Notes: generated by a model not told the origin, from the letters alone. A stretch of DNA of 64,000 bases from Halichondria panicea (GCF_963675165.1 NC_087393.1:955002-1019001); one strand, 5' to 3'; numbered from the stretch's first letter, positions 50,653 through 62,672 are shown. Made by a program: numbers and translations.

Positions 50653-51417
50653 CCAGAGATACAAAAGAAAGGGGATTGGAAACGACCGCCCACGCCCTAT
50701 GTAAAAGGACTGACATCCGGTGAAGCACTCCGTGTAATTATTGCGCTCGCAAATAATTACATGGAAAAGTTTTGTATCCCTGGTTTCTAGCTCTCCTATC
50801 CACTAGAGATCACTCAGGGCCTGGGAGATACTTGAGAGAAGTAAGCTTATACCACTGACAAGCTCTAAGTCCGTTGTCTTTACTCTGTTTCCAATTTTTT
50901 TGAGTTTAGCTTGAATTACTCTATGTCAACTTTTCTCTGTCCCTCCTGTGAAGTCAAAACAGCAAAGGACATTGCTTGACTTGGTTATTATGTATCTAAG
51001 TGCTACATAGAATGGCTTTATGCTATAAATAAGCTGTACTGTTCATAAACGTTTGCAGTATAGTCCTTCAAACTGCTTTAGTATACTTTTAGACACACCA
51101 CGGGCCTGTCCCTCCTACGACTTCATAGTAAAGGCTATTTCTTCTTGCATAGCATTTATTTGTCTAGTAATAGTGGCTGCATGGCTTAGTCGACTTTTTA
51201 GAGCTAAATTCTCTTTACTTTTTAGAAAAATCAACATTAAAGATTATCAATTTCACTGCTATGTACAGCACATTGTAGAGCAGTCAAGACAGGTAATGAG
51301 CATGCTGACTATAAATATAATCCTTTGTAGTTTTAGTCACGCCCTATAACACGGAATGCTTCACGCAAAAATTTCGTAAAAATTTCGTTTCCAATCCCCT
51401 TTCTTTTGTATCTCTGG
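50653..51417. mobile_element. ~765-bp inverted-repeat transposon, second copy
   Basis: Ends ccagagatacaaaagaaagg then ggattggaaacga, with the exact inverse at the right. The interior matches 19473-20226 in order and orientation. The outermost ~15 bp differ between the two copies but are self-complementary in each. Confidence 0.8.
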
Positions 51418-51581
51418 TCAAACTCACATATGAACTTTGTTCTGCACAGTCAGCAAAGTCAAGTGGGCACACGCCCACAAGCATAGTGACAAAGCCACAA
51501 GCCACGGCACGTTAGGGACAGAACATACACGTACACAGGGCTATATCAGAGTCTGAGACAGTGTATCAATTAAGGCTGCAG

Positions 51582-53257
51582 GGCCGTAGCCACCAGTCAG
51601 GTTAGTCAGGTTTCAACCTGACCACTTTTTCTGAGGTGAATAGGCAATGGTCGTCACTACAGTAAACACATAATGGACAAAAAATGCAAGTGAACTTCTT
51701 CTGCAGTGCAAAACATGCAAGCATGCTAGAACTATAAGTGATCAAGACTATTAGTCTACATGCTATCATTGCTATGGCGAGAGAGAATCCCTTCCAAGTC
51801 TTTCAGACCAAGCTCACCATCCAGCTAACCATTTTTTGTTCCCCAAGCGATCATTTGGAAAGTCCAAACCAGTTTTGTGGTCTTGCCAAATACAACTTTG
51901 CTGTTTCTCCATCATGATAAGAATCAAGATGTTGTGTTCTGTAACATTAATTTTGTGTTAGGGCTAAGCTTTAAAGCTGAACAGAATCTAGTCCAGCAGT
52001 ATAGCTAGCCTCGATCCCAGGCCGAGTTTTCGCTTTTATAACGGTTAGGCGAACAACTGGGCCTGGTACTAGTTGTCTGCGCATGCGTCAAATTTTCATT
52101 GTATATTTGTGGTCGGCAAAAATATTTAATAAATCAATAATAGAAATTTGTACACAGAAAATGCACAGAGTGAGTACACAAAAGATGCACATAGGGAGCT
52201 GCTTCACAAAGGCCTGGGGAGTTGCCAGTTGTGCTGCAGCACAATTACAGTGACCCAGGGCAACTTCAGGATGATTGAATGCCTTCAAATTACGTTTCAA
52301 AAAGATTTAGCAGGCTGCTGGACTTCTGTGATTCTAGGCCCCAACTCGTAACTCAGTTAAATTTTGCTTGAGAAAACATAGATGATGTCTCTGAGCTACC
52401 CAGCAACGCTCGAATGAGCAGGTCATACTCCAGTCCTGTGAGTATAGGACAATATTAAAAGAAACCAAAGACGGTTAAACCCTTACCTCAAACTGTCCAG
52501 TCTCGTCTGTTAGTATAGCCAAGAGGAGCACTGTTGGGATAGCTGGATATTAGCCATTGCTCCTGTACAGAGAAGTAGACATTTTAAATACGTGTAGATC
52601 TATACATATTAAATTTCTCGGTTATAGTGTCATTGTTGACGAGCTGATAATGGCAGCACCAAGTTCTCTAGCTCACACTTTCACTTGATCCACCATATTA
52701 ATGATAAAACTATAGTCTACCTACGTACCGGTAGATCTTGCCAAACATGAACAATACTTGATAGCATAGCCATAGGGCCCACACAAAAATATCTGACCTT
52801 TAACAAGCTTGACAAAGCTTTATACCTCTTCCCTTGTTGTTCAGTCTTCAGAATAAGCTTCAGAGAAGAGAGAAGCTTCAGCTAAGAGCCATTCCAATCG
52901 ATTCCAATAATGATAAAACGGGAACTGACTTCTAGTACACGATAGTACAAGAATATAAATGTCACGAAAGTGAACGAGAATATCCATTCGTCAGAATCTG
53001 ACGAACGACTGACGCATGCGCAGACAACTAGTACCAGGCCCAGTTGTTCGCCTAACCGTTATAAAAGCGAAAACTCGGCCTGGGATCGAGGCTACAGAGT
53101 ATAGCCAGTAGAGAAGGGGCGTTACCAACGATACCGAACTTTTTTTTTTTTTTTTTTTTACGATACCGAAAATGGGCGTGCCCCAAAAATTCGGCGTGCT
53201 ACGCACGCCGATTTCTTAACAACCTGACCACTCTAAAGTTGGTGGCTGCGGCCCTGA
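51582..53257. mobile_element. Inverted-repeat element interrupted by a Mutator-like element
   Basis: Left end cagggccgtagccaccagtc, with gtttcaacctgaccact further in. Right end aacctgaccactctaaagtt then ggtggctgcggccctg is the inverse. The element at 52006-53094 sits inside it. No coding region recognised. Confidence 0.65.
52006..53094. mobile_element. 1.1-kb Mutator-like element, second copy (interior inverted)
   Basis: Same ~85-bp TIRs as 47385-48491, with the interior present as its reverse complement. Flanks AGTATAGC at 51998-52005 and 53098-53105 give an approximate target duplication with 3 extra bases on the right. A poly-T run (about 53140-53160) follows outside. Confidence 0.82.
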
Positions 53258-53685
53258 GGCTAGGAGTTGAAAGCCTACGAGAAAAACACTGAGCTTGAAG
53301 CCATTATTGCACAGAGCTAGAGGGTCATGAAACCATGGTCGAAGGTCACATTCACTTAAATGAGCATTTAGGCTGTTAATTTCGACAAGGTGTTCCAAAG
53401 GTCCTGTTGCTAGTCTGGAGAGTTCTAGTATTACATCCTTACAACTCTCTCCATGAATTAACCTACGTCGCCTTCTGTCTGGGGCTAATCCTTTCTACTA
53501 CAGTAGTAACAATCGAATCCATGCTGCCGTGGCGGTTAGCTATAATGATATTCATGTAGACTATCATTTTATTCACACTTGTGGTCAATTAAATGTCCAA
53601 GAAATTCCTGGACACACTTGAACCAAACCTCAATGTGAGTTTGACCAGACTCAAGCTTTTAGGTTGAGGCGGGTATTCGAGACTA

Positions 53686-53963
53686 ACCCCTCAGGCTGCC
53701 TTCACCATCGCCTCAAGCAACCCCCTAACCTCACAGTCCGATCGCGAGCCCACCAGTTACACTTTCCCCAACCACCCTCTCTCTCCCGGATGTAGACGCC
53801 ATAATTATTTCACGATGTCGTGAGCTGCCTATATTATTCGAAGAGCAAGATTCGCTGGTTGGTATTTTTATTTCTCTGAACAATGCGATCGGATTCATGT
53901 GCTTTGAAGACGTTGGAAAAGAGCTAGTGCACCAGACAACACATATAATGACATTCCCACATC
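53686..53963 (+). pseudogene. Exon 2 remnant of the secreted gene, copy I
   Basis: It matches 63336-63594 closely: PTSYTFPNHPLSLPGC, then PILFEEQDSLVG and CFEDVGKELVHQTTHIMTFP. A 4-bp insertion after the cgccat codons shifts frame into a TGA stop, and homology ends abruptly after MTFPH. Together with 48578-48650 this is the decayed copy of the divergent secreted gene. Confidence 0.85.
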
Positions 53964-54602
53964 TCCATTCCATTCCCGATACAGCTCCGGCTGGTCAACC
54001 ACCATACTCACTTTAGAAAGACTTTATTTAGATCACCCCACAAGATTTTTATGAATGTACATCAGTTTTACATCTTATTTTTTAATTGTACAATGTCATA
54101 AATGCACGCCAATAACAAATTTGGTTAACAGCATAAAAACATAAAAACAATGCCACATGATCATAGATATTTTACAGTGCACATTAAAATAAAATAAAAA
54201 AAATACAATTTTACAAAACTAGCAAAGAAGAGACTGGTCTAGCTCCTGTAAGTTAGTACAAATGAAAAGTATACTATTGTAGTACAGTAGACTCGTTAAT
54301 CCGGTCACCCTTGGGACCAGGCAGCTTGGCCGGAATAGCGAGGTGGCTGTAGCTCAGGAAATAGCCGCGGCTTAAAAACAACCTTACCTCGAATCTAATG
54401 ACTACTTTTGCGGTTCTTGTCTCGAGGATAATGTAGGATAGTATTGAGTACAGAGTGCACTATCTCTATTGACTGGGAGTGAATAGTGAATCATTTGTTC
54501 TCTATTTAAGTGTAATTCAATTTTATTTGATAAACCACACCCAAAACGTCATATCCGGCCGTAATACACGTATAAAATTACATTGAAAACCTTGTTTGGG
54601 AC

Positions 54603-55337
54603 TAGCCTCCTTCGCAGCCTTTCCTTTTTCTGTTCTTTGTCACAGAAGAGAAAATTGGAGGAACAAAGAAAGAAAGAAGGAAGCAACTAAGAAAAAGGAG
54701 AGCCTGCCTTGCTAAGTCGCGTGATCCCCTACTGACGTAGACAAATTTTAACGAGCGTGGGCGAGAGAAAACCTCAATAACTGTCCTCCCACACAGTACT
54801 TGGAGCGCATTTACCAGGAACATAATCTGGTACAGTAGTACAGTGCAGTAGAGTCAGCCTTCGTGAGACCTTTAGTCAGTAGAGGAAGTATGAAAGACTA
54901 GAGTAGAGTAGACTATACTGCTGTAATAATTATATCTACTAATCAAGTGGGTCTGTTCTAAACTCAGGAAAAAAAACTGAGCTAAATTTAGATATTTAGT
55001 CTCTTTACTCTTTAGTCTTTACTAGGTAAGCCCTCGTCTACGATGTCTCCACGCTTGATTCTGGCTTACTATCTACTAATAGCTTTTATTTAGAGTTTGC
55101 AATGCGTAGGCATGCTGTAGCTTTTTGCTCTGTCAGGCTCCGCCCAGCTAGTGATTGCCCACGTTCATTTTCACTCGTCTACCACTCGTCTACCGTCACG
55201 CGACTTAGCAAGGCAGGCTCTCCTTTTTCTTAGTCTCTTCCTTCTTTCTTTCTTTGTTCCTCCAATTTGTCCCGTATTTTATCTTATTGAACTACAGTGA
55301 CAAAGAACAGAAAAAGGAGAGGCTGCAAAGGAGGCTA
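54603..55337. mobile_element. 735-bp element with tagcctccttcgcagcc ends nested in the pogo-like MITE
   Basis: Terminal repeats tagcctccttcgcagccttt to tgttctttgtcac, with further inverted blocks (gccttgctaagtcgcgtga). The flanking 9-bp GTTTGGGAC repeats at 54594-54602 and 55338-55346. The terminal TAGCCTC and 9-bp duplication link it to the Mutator-like family. Confidence 0.88.
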
Positions 55338-55362
55338 GTTTGGGACAGCCAGCACTGGCCGG

Positions 55363-57684
55363 TGTCAGAGGAATGAATGACTCCCCGGTGGGAGTGACCC
55401 CCCGGTCATTCCTGCCTAAGGTGTGGGTGACTCCCCTTTGCGCATGTTTGTTCCCGCCAATGTGACCTGTTTCCATCGATGTAATTCGGTATATAGTAGC
55501 AGGAGTACATGCATTCATGCACTCCAATGCATGTACTCCTCATAGTAGAGAAGGAAGAGCCATGCAGGATGAAGAAGAGCAAGGTTAGTAGTAGCAAGGT
55601 AGAAATGAAGCAAGTGTTCATCCTGTAGTATAGACAGCAAGTGACAGCTGGAATGTAGACCTATACATAATAGTTATAGGCTGAGTCCAAGGTCTCTATG
55701 GGGTTTTGAGACCCGAAGGCCCGAGGCTGTAGCATCTTGAGCGTAGTGAGGGTGCTACTAAGCGCCTAAGGGTTGGTTGAAAATGGTAGCCTCTATAAAT
55801 AACAAGAAGCACACCAAAGCTGCTGATGCAGCTGACTGGAGGATACGTGTGCGCAGCGATGAGGAGAAATCAAGAATCCTCGAAGATTGCCATGCCAGAC
55901 GCTTCCTCCTCTCACAAGCCAGACGTCCCCTCTTCTCACAAGCCAGATGCCCTCTCCTCTCACAAGCCAGATGCTCCCTCCTCTCGCAAGCGAGACGCCC
56001 CCTTCTATCGTTAAGCTGCATCCTCTATGGAGCCACCTTTGAAGAAGCAAAGGACTACTCAGTCTGTAACAAGAAAGGTATATAGTTATATATACTTGTT
56101 AACAGGAGCTATCGTTAATTACAATTATTATTATGTGCACACTATACCGTTCATTATAATTATTGTGTGCACATTCGACAGAATTCAAGCTACTGGGTGA
56201 AGGATTTGGACCTGAGAACGGGAGACAAGGATGTAATTCTTGCTGAGAGTGGGATGCTTTCTGACCGTCATATGTATGCTGCCCACAAACTAATGAGAAT
56301 GCAATTTCCAAATATTGAAGGCTGCATGCTACTCTACTCTTCTGGTTCAGAAGATGTCCTTTCATGCAGTCACTAGTATAGTGAAGCCACAGGTATAATT
56401 TCTACTTAGAACTTAATTTAATAGTAGTATTATTATAATTATAGTATACATAATTATACCTCATCCTTGGCCGTATAATTATAATATTATTATAATTATA
56501 TCATACTCGTGCAGATATTCTTTGTAACAGAGAGGCATCACTGGATTGCGACAGCACTCATCAAGGGGGAACTTTTCCTCTTTGATAGCTGCTTCCAATA
56601 TGGGAAAGAACTGGAGCCAAGTGCTGAGCTGCAAATCGCACAAATGTATAAGCCTTTAATAGCCCGCACAATGGGCTAGCTGTTACTGTCTGTGGCCTCC
56701 ATTCAACAGCAGAGCAGTGGCAGTAACAACTGTGGTTTGTTTGCAATTGCCGCTGCATACCACGCATTGCAAGGAGACAATCTGGATACCATCACCCTAA
56801 ATGAAGACAAAATGAGGCCACATGCACCTTGTGCGTTGCTTTGAAAATGAGAAACTCAGAAGATTTCCAAAGTCAAAAGATGTTAGTAGCCGCAAGAGAC
56901 CAGAAAGATTTTCCAGCATATATAGTAATTACGATATACTGCCCTTGTCTCCGCCCTGACTGTTATGATGAAATGGTCCAGTGTGATATACGTGTAATGT
57001 GTGGTATCATTATAAATGTGTTCGTATTAAAGTATCTCCACTTGGAGATTGGTTCTGTCCTATATATATATAATTATAGTTGTAGATCTAAATAGAATTT
57101 TTTAGCATTTCGTTATCTTCCACTAGCTGTTTTTGTTTATACACTGTAATTTGCACTGTTGTTTTGTTTGTTTTTCATGCACTGTAGATCTAGTTATTGT
57201 GATGGATGTTGTTGTATTATAAGTTTTGCTTTACAGTGACGACCGTGAGACATGTGAAAATGTGAACAGAGTGTACAATGCAGTATAAGTACTATATAGG
57301 TACTAACTGATATGATAGCATAGCTAGACTGAACCAGTTTACAGTAAGGAACAGCTGTAATTATAGTCAATACTATATAACATTACAATACTATATAAAC
57401 AGGCCTCTCACAGATAGCATGCATGCAGTCCTGATAACAGTCTCTTGAGCTTGATTGTATAGTCACACTGCATGTGACAGGTATTGAGGATGTACTTAGT
57501 ATAGCCCTGAAGTCTCTTTAGCTCTATGGATGTTCGTATATAAATTTCGGGGGAGTCATTCGTGACTAGGAGTCAGTGACCGGGGGAGTCATTTATACCT
57601 AGGCGTGAGTGACCGGGAGTCACTGGTGACTAGGTAGGAGTGACCGGGAGTCATTATTTAGGGGAGTCATTCATTCCTATGACA
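55363..57684. mobile_element. Ginger-like DNA transposon relic with Ulp1 protease
   Basis: TIRs TGTCAGAGGAATGAATGACT then CCCC at the left and its near-exact inverse ending TGACA at the right. Degenerate gtgaccgggagtca-type subterminal repeats lie at both ends (55381-55440, 57545-57670). 4-bp flanks CCGG (55359-55362) and CCAG (57685-57688); the empty MITE at 61670-62102 has a single CCGG there. TGT termini, a 4-bp duplication and a Ulp1 domain fit Ginger elements. An H2C2-like trace (SDEEKSRILEDCHA at about 55855) may be the remains of an integrase. Confidence 0.72.
55783..56900 (+). pseudogene. Ulp1/C48-type cysteine protease pseudogene of a transposon
   Basis: Pieces in order: DAADWRIRVRSDEEKSRILE then DCHA (integrase zinc-finger-like start), about 4.5 copies of a 24-bp repeat coding SSHKPDAP in another frame (55894-56005), LSDRHMYAAHKLMRMQFPNI (56260 region), ERHHWIATALIKGELFLFDS and SNNCGLFAIAAAYHALQG. 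HHW supplies the catalytic His, FDS the Asp, and NNCGLF the nucleophile Cys of the Ulp1 fold. A TAG stop after IARTMG precedes the Cys motif, and a frameshift follows DKMR (next piece HLVRCFENEKLRRFPKSKD), so no full protease can be made. Confidence 0.78.
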
Positions 57685-58270
57685 CCAGTATAACCGAAAT
57701 AGTGAGTGGCCGTACTTCAGGGTGAGTTTTGTGCAGTAAACATATAGCTAGCATTCCGTGCCAAGCCAAATGGCCGGTATATCGAGGTGGCCGTTCTTCA
57801 GGGAGCCGGAATAGCGAGAGTCTACTGTACATGCTCCTCAAAAATCAGACCTTAACTAGCACAAACTCAAAAAATCAATGCCTAACACATTTGCTACTAA
57901 AAATTTACAAAATTCTGTGTATCTCAGAACCTACTAACAGCCTGCACTTCTGCTGGAGCTCAAAAGATGCATGTGCAAGGTAATGAAGTACTTGCACAAC
58001 AAATTTCAGATCTTAAAGTACGTTCCTGGATCCTCTAGCCTAGCTAGCTCTCTCTGGCTCTAGCTAGCCTGAGCCTCTCCCACATGCACAGTAAAGATAC
58101 TGGGGTAAGCATGCCTACTGATACTGACCCTCTTTCTAACAGTTTTAAAAGAGCACTAGTCTACATTTAATTTGTAGCATACCGTAGTTCCATGTTTAAG
58201 TACTGACCTGGCACATGCTGCACTATACTATAGATGTACTTGTACAGTTCCTTAATCTTCCCTACAGATA
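56990..58270. other. Gene-poor stretch before the DJ-1 duplicate
   Basis: AT-rich DNA of the Ginger-like element to 57684, then the right end of the pogo-like MITE. From about 58015 it becomes the upstream region shared with DJ-1 copy I (37010-37245), including cctgagcctctcccacatgc. No gene seen. Confidence 0.5.
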
Positions 58271-58276
58271 TTTGTC

Positions 58277-58956
58277 ATGGAGAAGCGTGCTCTGGTGATC
58301 CTTGCCCCAGGGGCTGAAGAGATGGAGACAGTCATTAGCACCGATGTCCTCCGTCGTGCGAAGATTAATGTCACCCTCGCTAGCTCTGGACTGGACTCAG
58401 CCGAACCCGTTATTTGCAGCAGGAATGTACGCATTGTGCCCGACATGTCTCTGGACGACGCTGTATTGAGGGGCCCCTATGATATCGTGGTTTTGCCTGG
58501 GGGGCTTGGAGGCTCAAAACGGTTGGCTGACTCGGAAAAAGTTAAGAGTGTCCTCGTATCGCAAGAGTCTGCTGGAGGTTTTGTGGCTGCAGTCTGTGCT
58601 GCACCTATAGTGCTCTACTCTCACATGGAATATCGAAGGTACAACTGACTAATAGATTTTTAATGGTGATATTGTATTTTTACAATTAGATCGTTAAGCA
58701 TGAATATTACTTGTATATAGGGGTTACCATCACTTTTATCCTCCCAGGGCAAGCAGATTACCTCCCACCCCTGTGTGAATGAGGAGCTGGAGGCTAGTGG
58801 ACAGTACAGCTACTCTGAGGCTCGTGTGATTAGAGAGTGATCACCAGTCAAGGACCAGGCAGCTGTTTCGAGTTTGCTCTGGCCATTGTGACAGCTCTGG
58901 TGGGAGAGGAGGTTGCCAAAGAGATAGCTGGACCAATGATGTTGCCAACTGTTTAG
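58277..58956 (+). pseudogene. DJ-1/PARK7 duplicate (copy II, inactivated)
   Basis: Nearly identical to 37246-37931, including ~250 bp upstream. A 2-bp insertion (TA) in the codons after AAVCAAP (about 58605) shifts frame before the exon end. In the second exon (from 58748) a 7-bp deletion relative to copy I gives RVIRE then TGA. A two-codon insertion (ASSGLDS for AGLDS) is also present. It reaches its relic stop at 58954-58956, only ~170 bp from the next gene. Confidence 0.9.
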
Positions 58957-59123
58957 CTGTTACATATTTATTACATGGTTGCTGCACATTATTGGTCAAC
59001 TTCGTAATTTGGAAAGACAAAATTACATGCACACAATAAGAATATGGGCATATATAAACTGAAAGAAACAGAGGGAGGAGGGTTGCAGTTAATCAGCAGT
59101 AACTATCATAATAGTATCAATAA

Positions 59124-62100
59124 CTATGAGTCCGTATGATGAACAAGTACTCGTTCATCTGCTCTGCCAGTCTTTTTTTTTAGTATTGTTGCTGTACCAT
59201 ATTTTGTAGATCTGCTACCTGAACCAGTTTTTCTCTTTTCCGTAGGATTAATGAGATGTTTTCCATGCGCTCCGCCAGTCTTGTTTTGTACCTTTGCTCC
59301 ATTACATTTTGTACCTGAGCTAGTGTTTCTTGTCGACACGGCAATCCTGCATAGATGTCTATCTATTGACACCATTTTGTTCCATATTCTTTCTTCAAAG
59401 TTCGTGTCTGTATTATTCTTGTTTCCAATGCATCCCATAACCTGCGTCCAAAATAACCCCGAGGCTGACGCAAGGAGAGAGGGCAGGAGAGCCCCAAGAA
59501 AGGTCAGTATGCCACGATTGTTTCGGTACTCCTGGTTCAATACTATATAGACGTACATGAACGTAACAAAAACACCGATACCAATGGCCAGTACACAAAC
59601 CAAAAAAACATAAGGTACAAGGCAGGTGAAACATAAACACCCACGAGCATAAGTAATTTGTACTTGTCGATTGTTTAGTTGAGCTGCTTCTCTTGGTTGA
59701 GCTGCTGCCGGTAGTGTTTTGTGGAAAACTTTAAGGATCACAGCAAAGAATGATATCAGTGCAAAGAGGCTTGTAATGTACAAGAGAAGAAGTGAGCCGG
59801 TTTCCACGGGAGCTGCTATTACTCCAATGAACACATAAATACAATTGAACAGTGCAAGTTGAGTGAACCACGTTACAGCAACAATGGTACCAACATGAAT
59901 GACGTTCTTTAGACGTATGCATTTACCTTCAGTATTCGCAAAATTTGGAAAGCCAAAACAGTTTATCTCATGCTGGGGTCCGGTAATAAAGTGGAAACGA
60001 ATCACAACATAGATCGCAGCTAGTGTGTCTACCACAGGAAAAACAACCATAGCAACAGCCATCACTACAAAGGCTGCAATTATGTCGTTAAAATTTGTTG
60101 GTGGTGTCCTCAAGCCATTGTAAATCGCATACCCATTACAGCAAAAGAGCAATAGAATGATCGGCACAATCAATATAAGAGTTGCCCAAACAAAGTATCT
60201 AAGTTTTTTTTCTTTGCCATTGTTATCAGTACTACTCATTTTCTCTTTAAACTCGTCATACATACTAGCCAATAGCAAAGGAATGGAAAACACACTCGAT
60301 ATCTCCAACAATACAAAGGCAATGCACAGCAGTCTCCTCAAAAGCAAAAAGCTGGAAACTTCATCAAATATACAATAGTCACTGGGGTTGCTATTAAAAA
60401 CGTAAACGGAGTATCCACTTTCAATTGTCGAATCAATGCCGTTTGTTATTGCTGTATTACGATGCACAGCATAAGATAAAAGCTGCAGTATGCATGTGAG
60501 ATAAATCTTATAAAGTTCAGTACAGCTTGTATATGGTGACATATTTTCACAGGTGGATTTGTTTGCGTTTTCACTGTTTAGCTCATTTTGCTGGCATTAA
60601 ATCCTGCTCAAGTTGTGAAATTATCATAGTGTTTCTATGTACTCGCAAGTGGTTTTAATGAGCATTTGCAATTTTACTCTCATTCGCAGAAATAATACTC
60701 GCGAAAATATGTCACCATATATATAAGGCCACTCCAAGTGACACTCTGGTTTCTGGTCCTGAAGTTTTTCTAATTGCATGCGGGCGGGCGGCTTTTCTCA
60801 TTATGTCATTATCAATTTTACCTTATGAATCTCATTATTTTTCAAATGAATATCATTATCACACTATTGCCTTGTACTGATAGCATTAATCTTATTCATT
60901 ACCCAAGATTGTGTAGATTATGTAGTGTTAATGAGATTCATAATCCTTATCAGTGCATGTGACGTCATGAGTCAATGTGTTTTGCCTAGCTAGCTGCTGG
61001 AACTATTATACAATATCTTTAGCAACAAAAGGGGCTGGCTTAAGCAAGGTAAGAGTAGCTGTTTAGGCCCTCAAAAGATGGAGTATGTTGTCATGATTAT
61101 GTTTCCCAAGTGGGAAGTCAATATGTGCAAAATTGTCTTAGCTATACTGGCTTCTTTAGCTCTGGCAGCCACCCTAGAGGTAGGCTATGTTGTGTATCTC
61201 AAGAATACAGTACCTGCTACTCTTCCCATTTATGATACTAGTACCTAGCAATGAGTTATTCATCTAGCCTTGTTTTTGAAGCTTGATCTTGGCATCTTCA
61301 TGGCCTCTTTTTGCAGTTTTCTTACTAAAAGTGGCATGACGTCATCATCATTTATGGGGCTAATTAGCATAATTGAATTAAGCTAATTAGTTTTTTGGAA
61401 AAAGAAAACATTGAGCTTCATGTTGAATCATCTTGATGTAGCATAAATGGTATGTTGCAAATAATACAGCAGTATGAACATTGTGTTAAATTTTGGTATT
61501 CAGACTTTGACCCGGGCCTTAAGTGCGCAGAGTTTGTACCACATGGACCATTCTGCGCATGCGTAGTAGAAATAATGAGATAAAATCCAAGAATAAAATC
61601 TGATGCGGCCGGTGGACCAGAAACCAGAGTATCACTTTACAATAATAATAATGCATTTATAATAGGCTCTACAGCAGACTCTCGTTAATCCGGTCACCCT
61701 TGGGACCATGCAGCTTGGCCGGAATAGCGAGGTGGCTGTAGCTCAGGAAATAGCTGCGGCTTAAAAACGACCTTACCTCGAATCTAATTACTACTTTTGC
61801 GGTTCTTGTCTCGAGGATAATGTAGGATAATGAATCATTTTGTTCTCTATTTAAGTGTAATTCAATTTTATTTGCTAAACCACACCCAAAACGTCATATC
61901 CGGCCGTAATACACGTATAAAATTACATTGAAAACCTTGTTAGGGACAGCCAGCACTTGCCGGTAACCGGAATAGCGAGTGGTCGTACTTCAGGGTGAGT
62001 TTTGTGCAGTAAACATATAGCTAGCATTCCGTGCCAAGCCAAATGGCCGGTATATCGAGGTGGCCGTACTTCAGGGAGCCGGAATAGCGAGAGTCTACTG

Positions 62101-62672
62101 TATATAGTTATCTATATAATTTACATACGCCACTGCTACGGACACATATAAGATCTACCTGCATGAAAACTTTCAGCACTTACATTAACCGTCAGATTGT
62201 TGAGTAGATGATGACCAGTGCTGTTAATCAGTTTGCAATAGTCACTTGGATAAGGGGTAGTTACATTGTCATCACTTGAAAAGCCACAAATTGGGTCCAG
62301 AGTGATATTTGTGCAACTTGTCTTGACATTGTATGTGAACAGTGAGAGATAATGTAGTAAGTCACTACGAATCAGCATCAAGACAGATGAGTCAAGCCAT
62401 CGATAGATCACTGTATTGTTAGAGTTAGTGAAGTGGTAGGTGACTTGAACTGAAATACTTGCTTGCTTATTAGTAGGGAAAAAAGCTTGATATAAATTCA
62501 CCAAGTTTTGCGGCCTGTTCAGAAGGGAGCTCTCAATCCTTAGGTAGTCGCTGCTATCGATACAGTCGGTGATATTGCTGATATTGCTTGAAGGCACTGC
62601 TGCAGAGCTGTCAGCTACAGCCACTCCACTGCTGACAAACAAAACAGCCAGTAATTTAACAATGCACTGCAT
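59124..62672 (-). CDS. Unrecognised ectodomain plus seven-helix membrane protein, copy II
   Basis: Exon 1 is 62672-62184 (163 codons, the same length as copy I) and exon 2 is 60482-59124 (452 codons plus stop), phase 0, 615 aa. Signal peptide MQCIVKLLAVLFVSSGVAVA. The ectodomain has NVT/NST/NLT sequons and conserved PICGFSSDDNVT. Helices match copy I (LLCIAFVLLEISSVFSIPLL; YFVWATLILIVPIILLLFCC; GVFVTFMYVYIVLNQEYRNN; GILTFLGALLPSLLASASGL). The loop between helices 5 and 6 is shorter than in copy I, and the C-tail is longer and basic (NPTEKRKTGSGSRSTKYG). The intron holds a pogo-like MITE (61670-62102). The gene starts 359 bp from the divergent secreted gene. Family not recognised. Confidence 0.8.
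61670..62102. mobile_element. Intact 433-bp pogo/Tigger-like MITE
   Basis: Ends tacagcagactctcgttaat and cgagagtctactgta, TA borders. Contains ttaatccggtcacccttggg. It is the uninterrupted version of 54283-57829. Lies in the intron of seven-helix gene copy II. Confidence 0.85.

Larger units (their letters stand above)
54283..57829. mobile_element. pogo/Tigger-like MITE split by two insertions
   Basis: Ends tacagtagactcgttaatcc and ggaatagcgagagtctactg then ta, with TA at the borders. An uninterrupted 433-bp copy lies at 61670-62102. Aligning the two shows inserted DNA at 54603-55337 (plus 9-bp duplication) and 55363-57684 (plus 4-bp duplication). The pogo/Tigger assignment rests on the terminal motif and TA borders. 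Confidence 0.82.

Noticed and set aside
55894-56005. Regular 24-bp repeats considered as a CRISPR-like array
   Set aside because: There are no spacers. The units are contiguous, lie within a transposon ORF, and the genome is eukaryotic.
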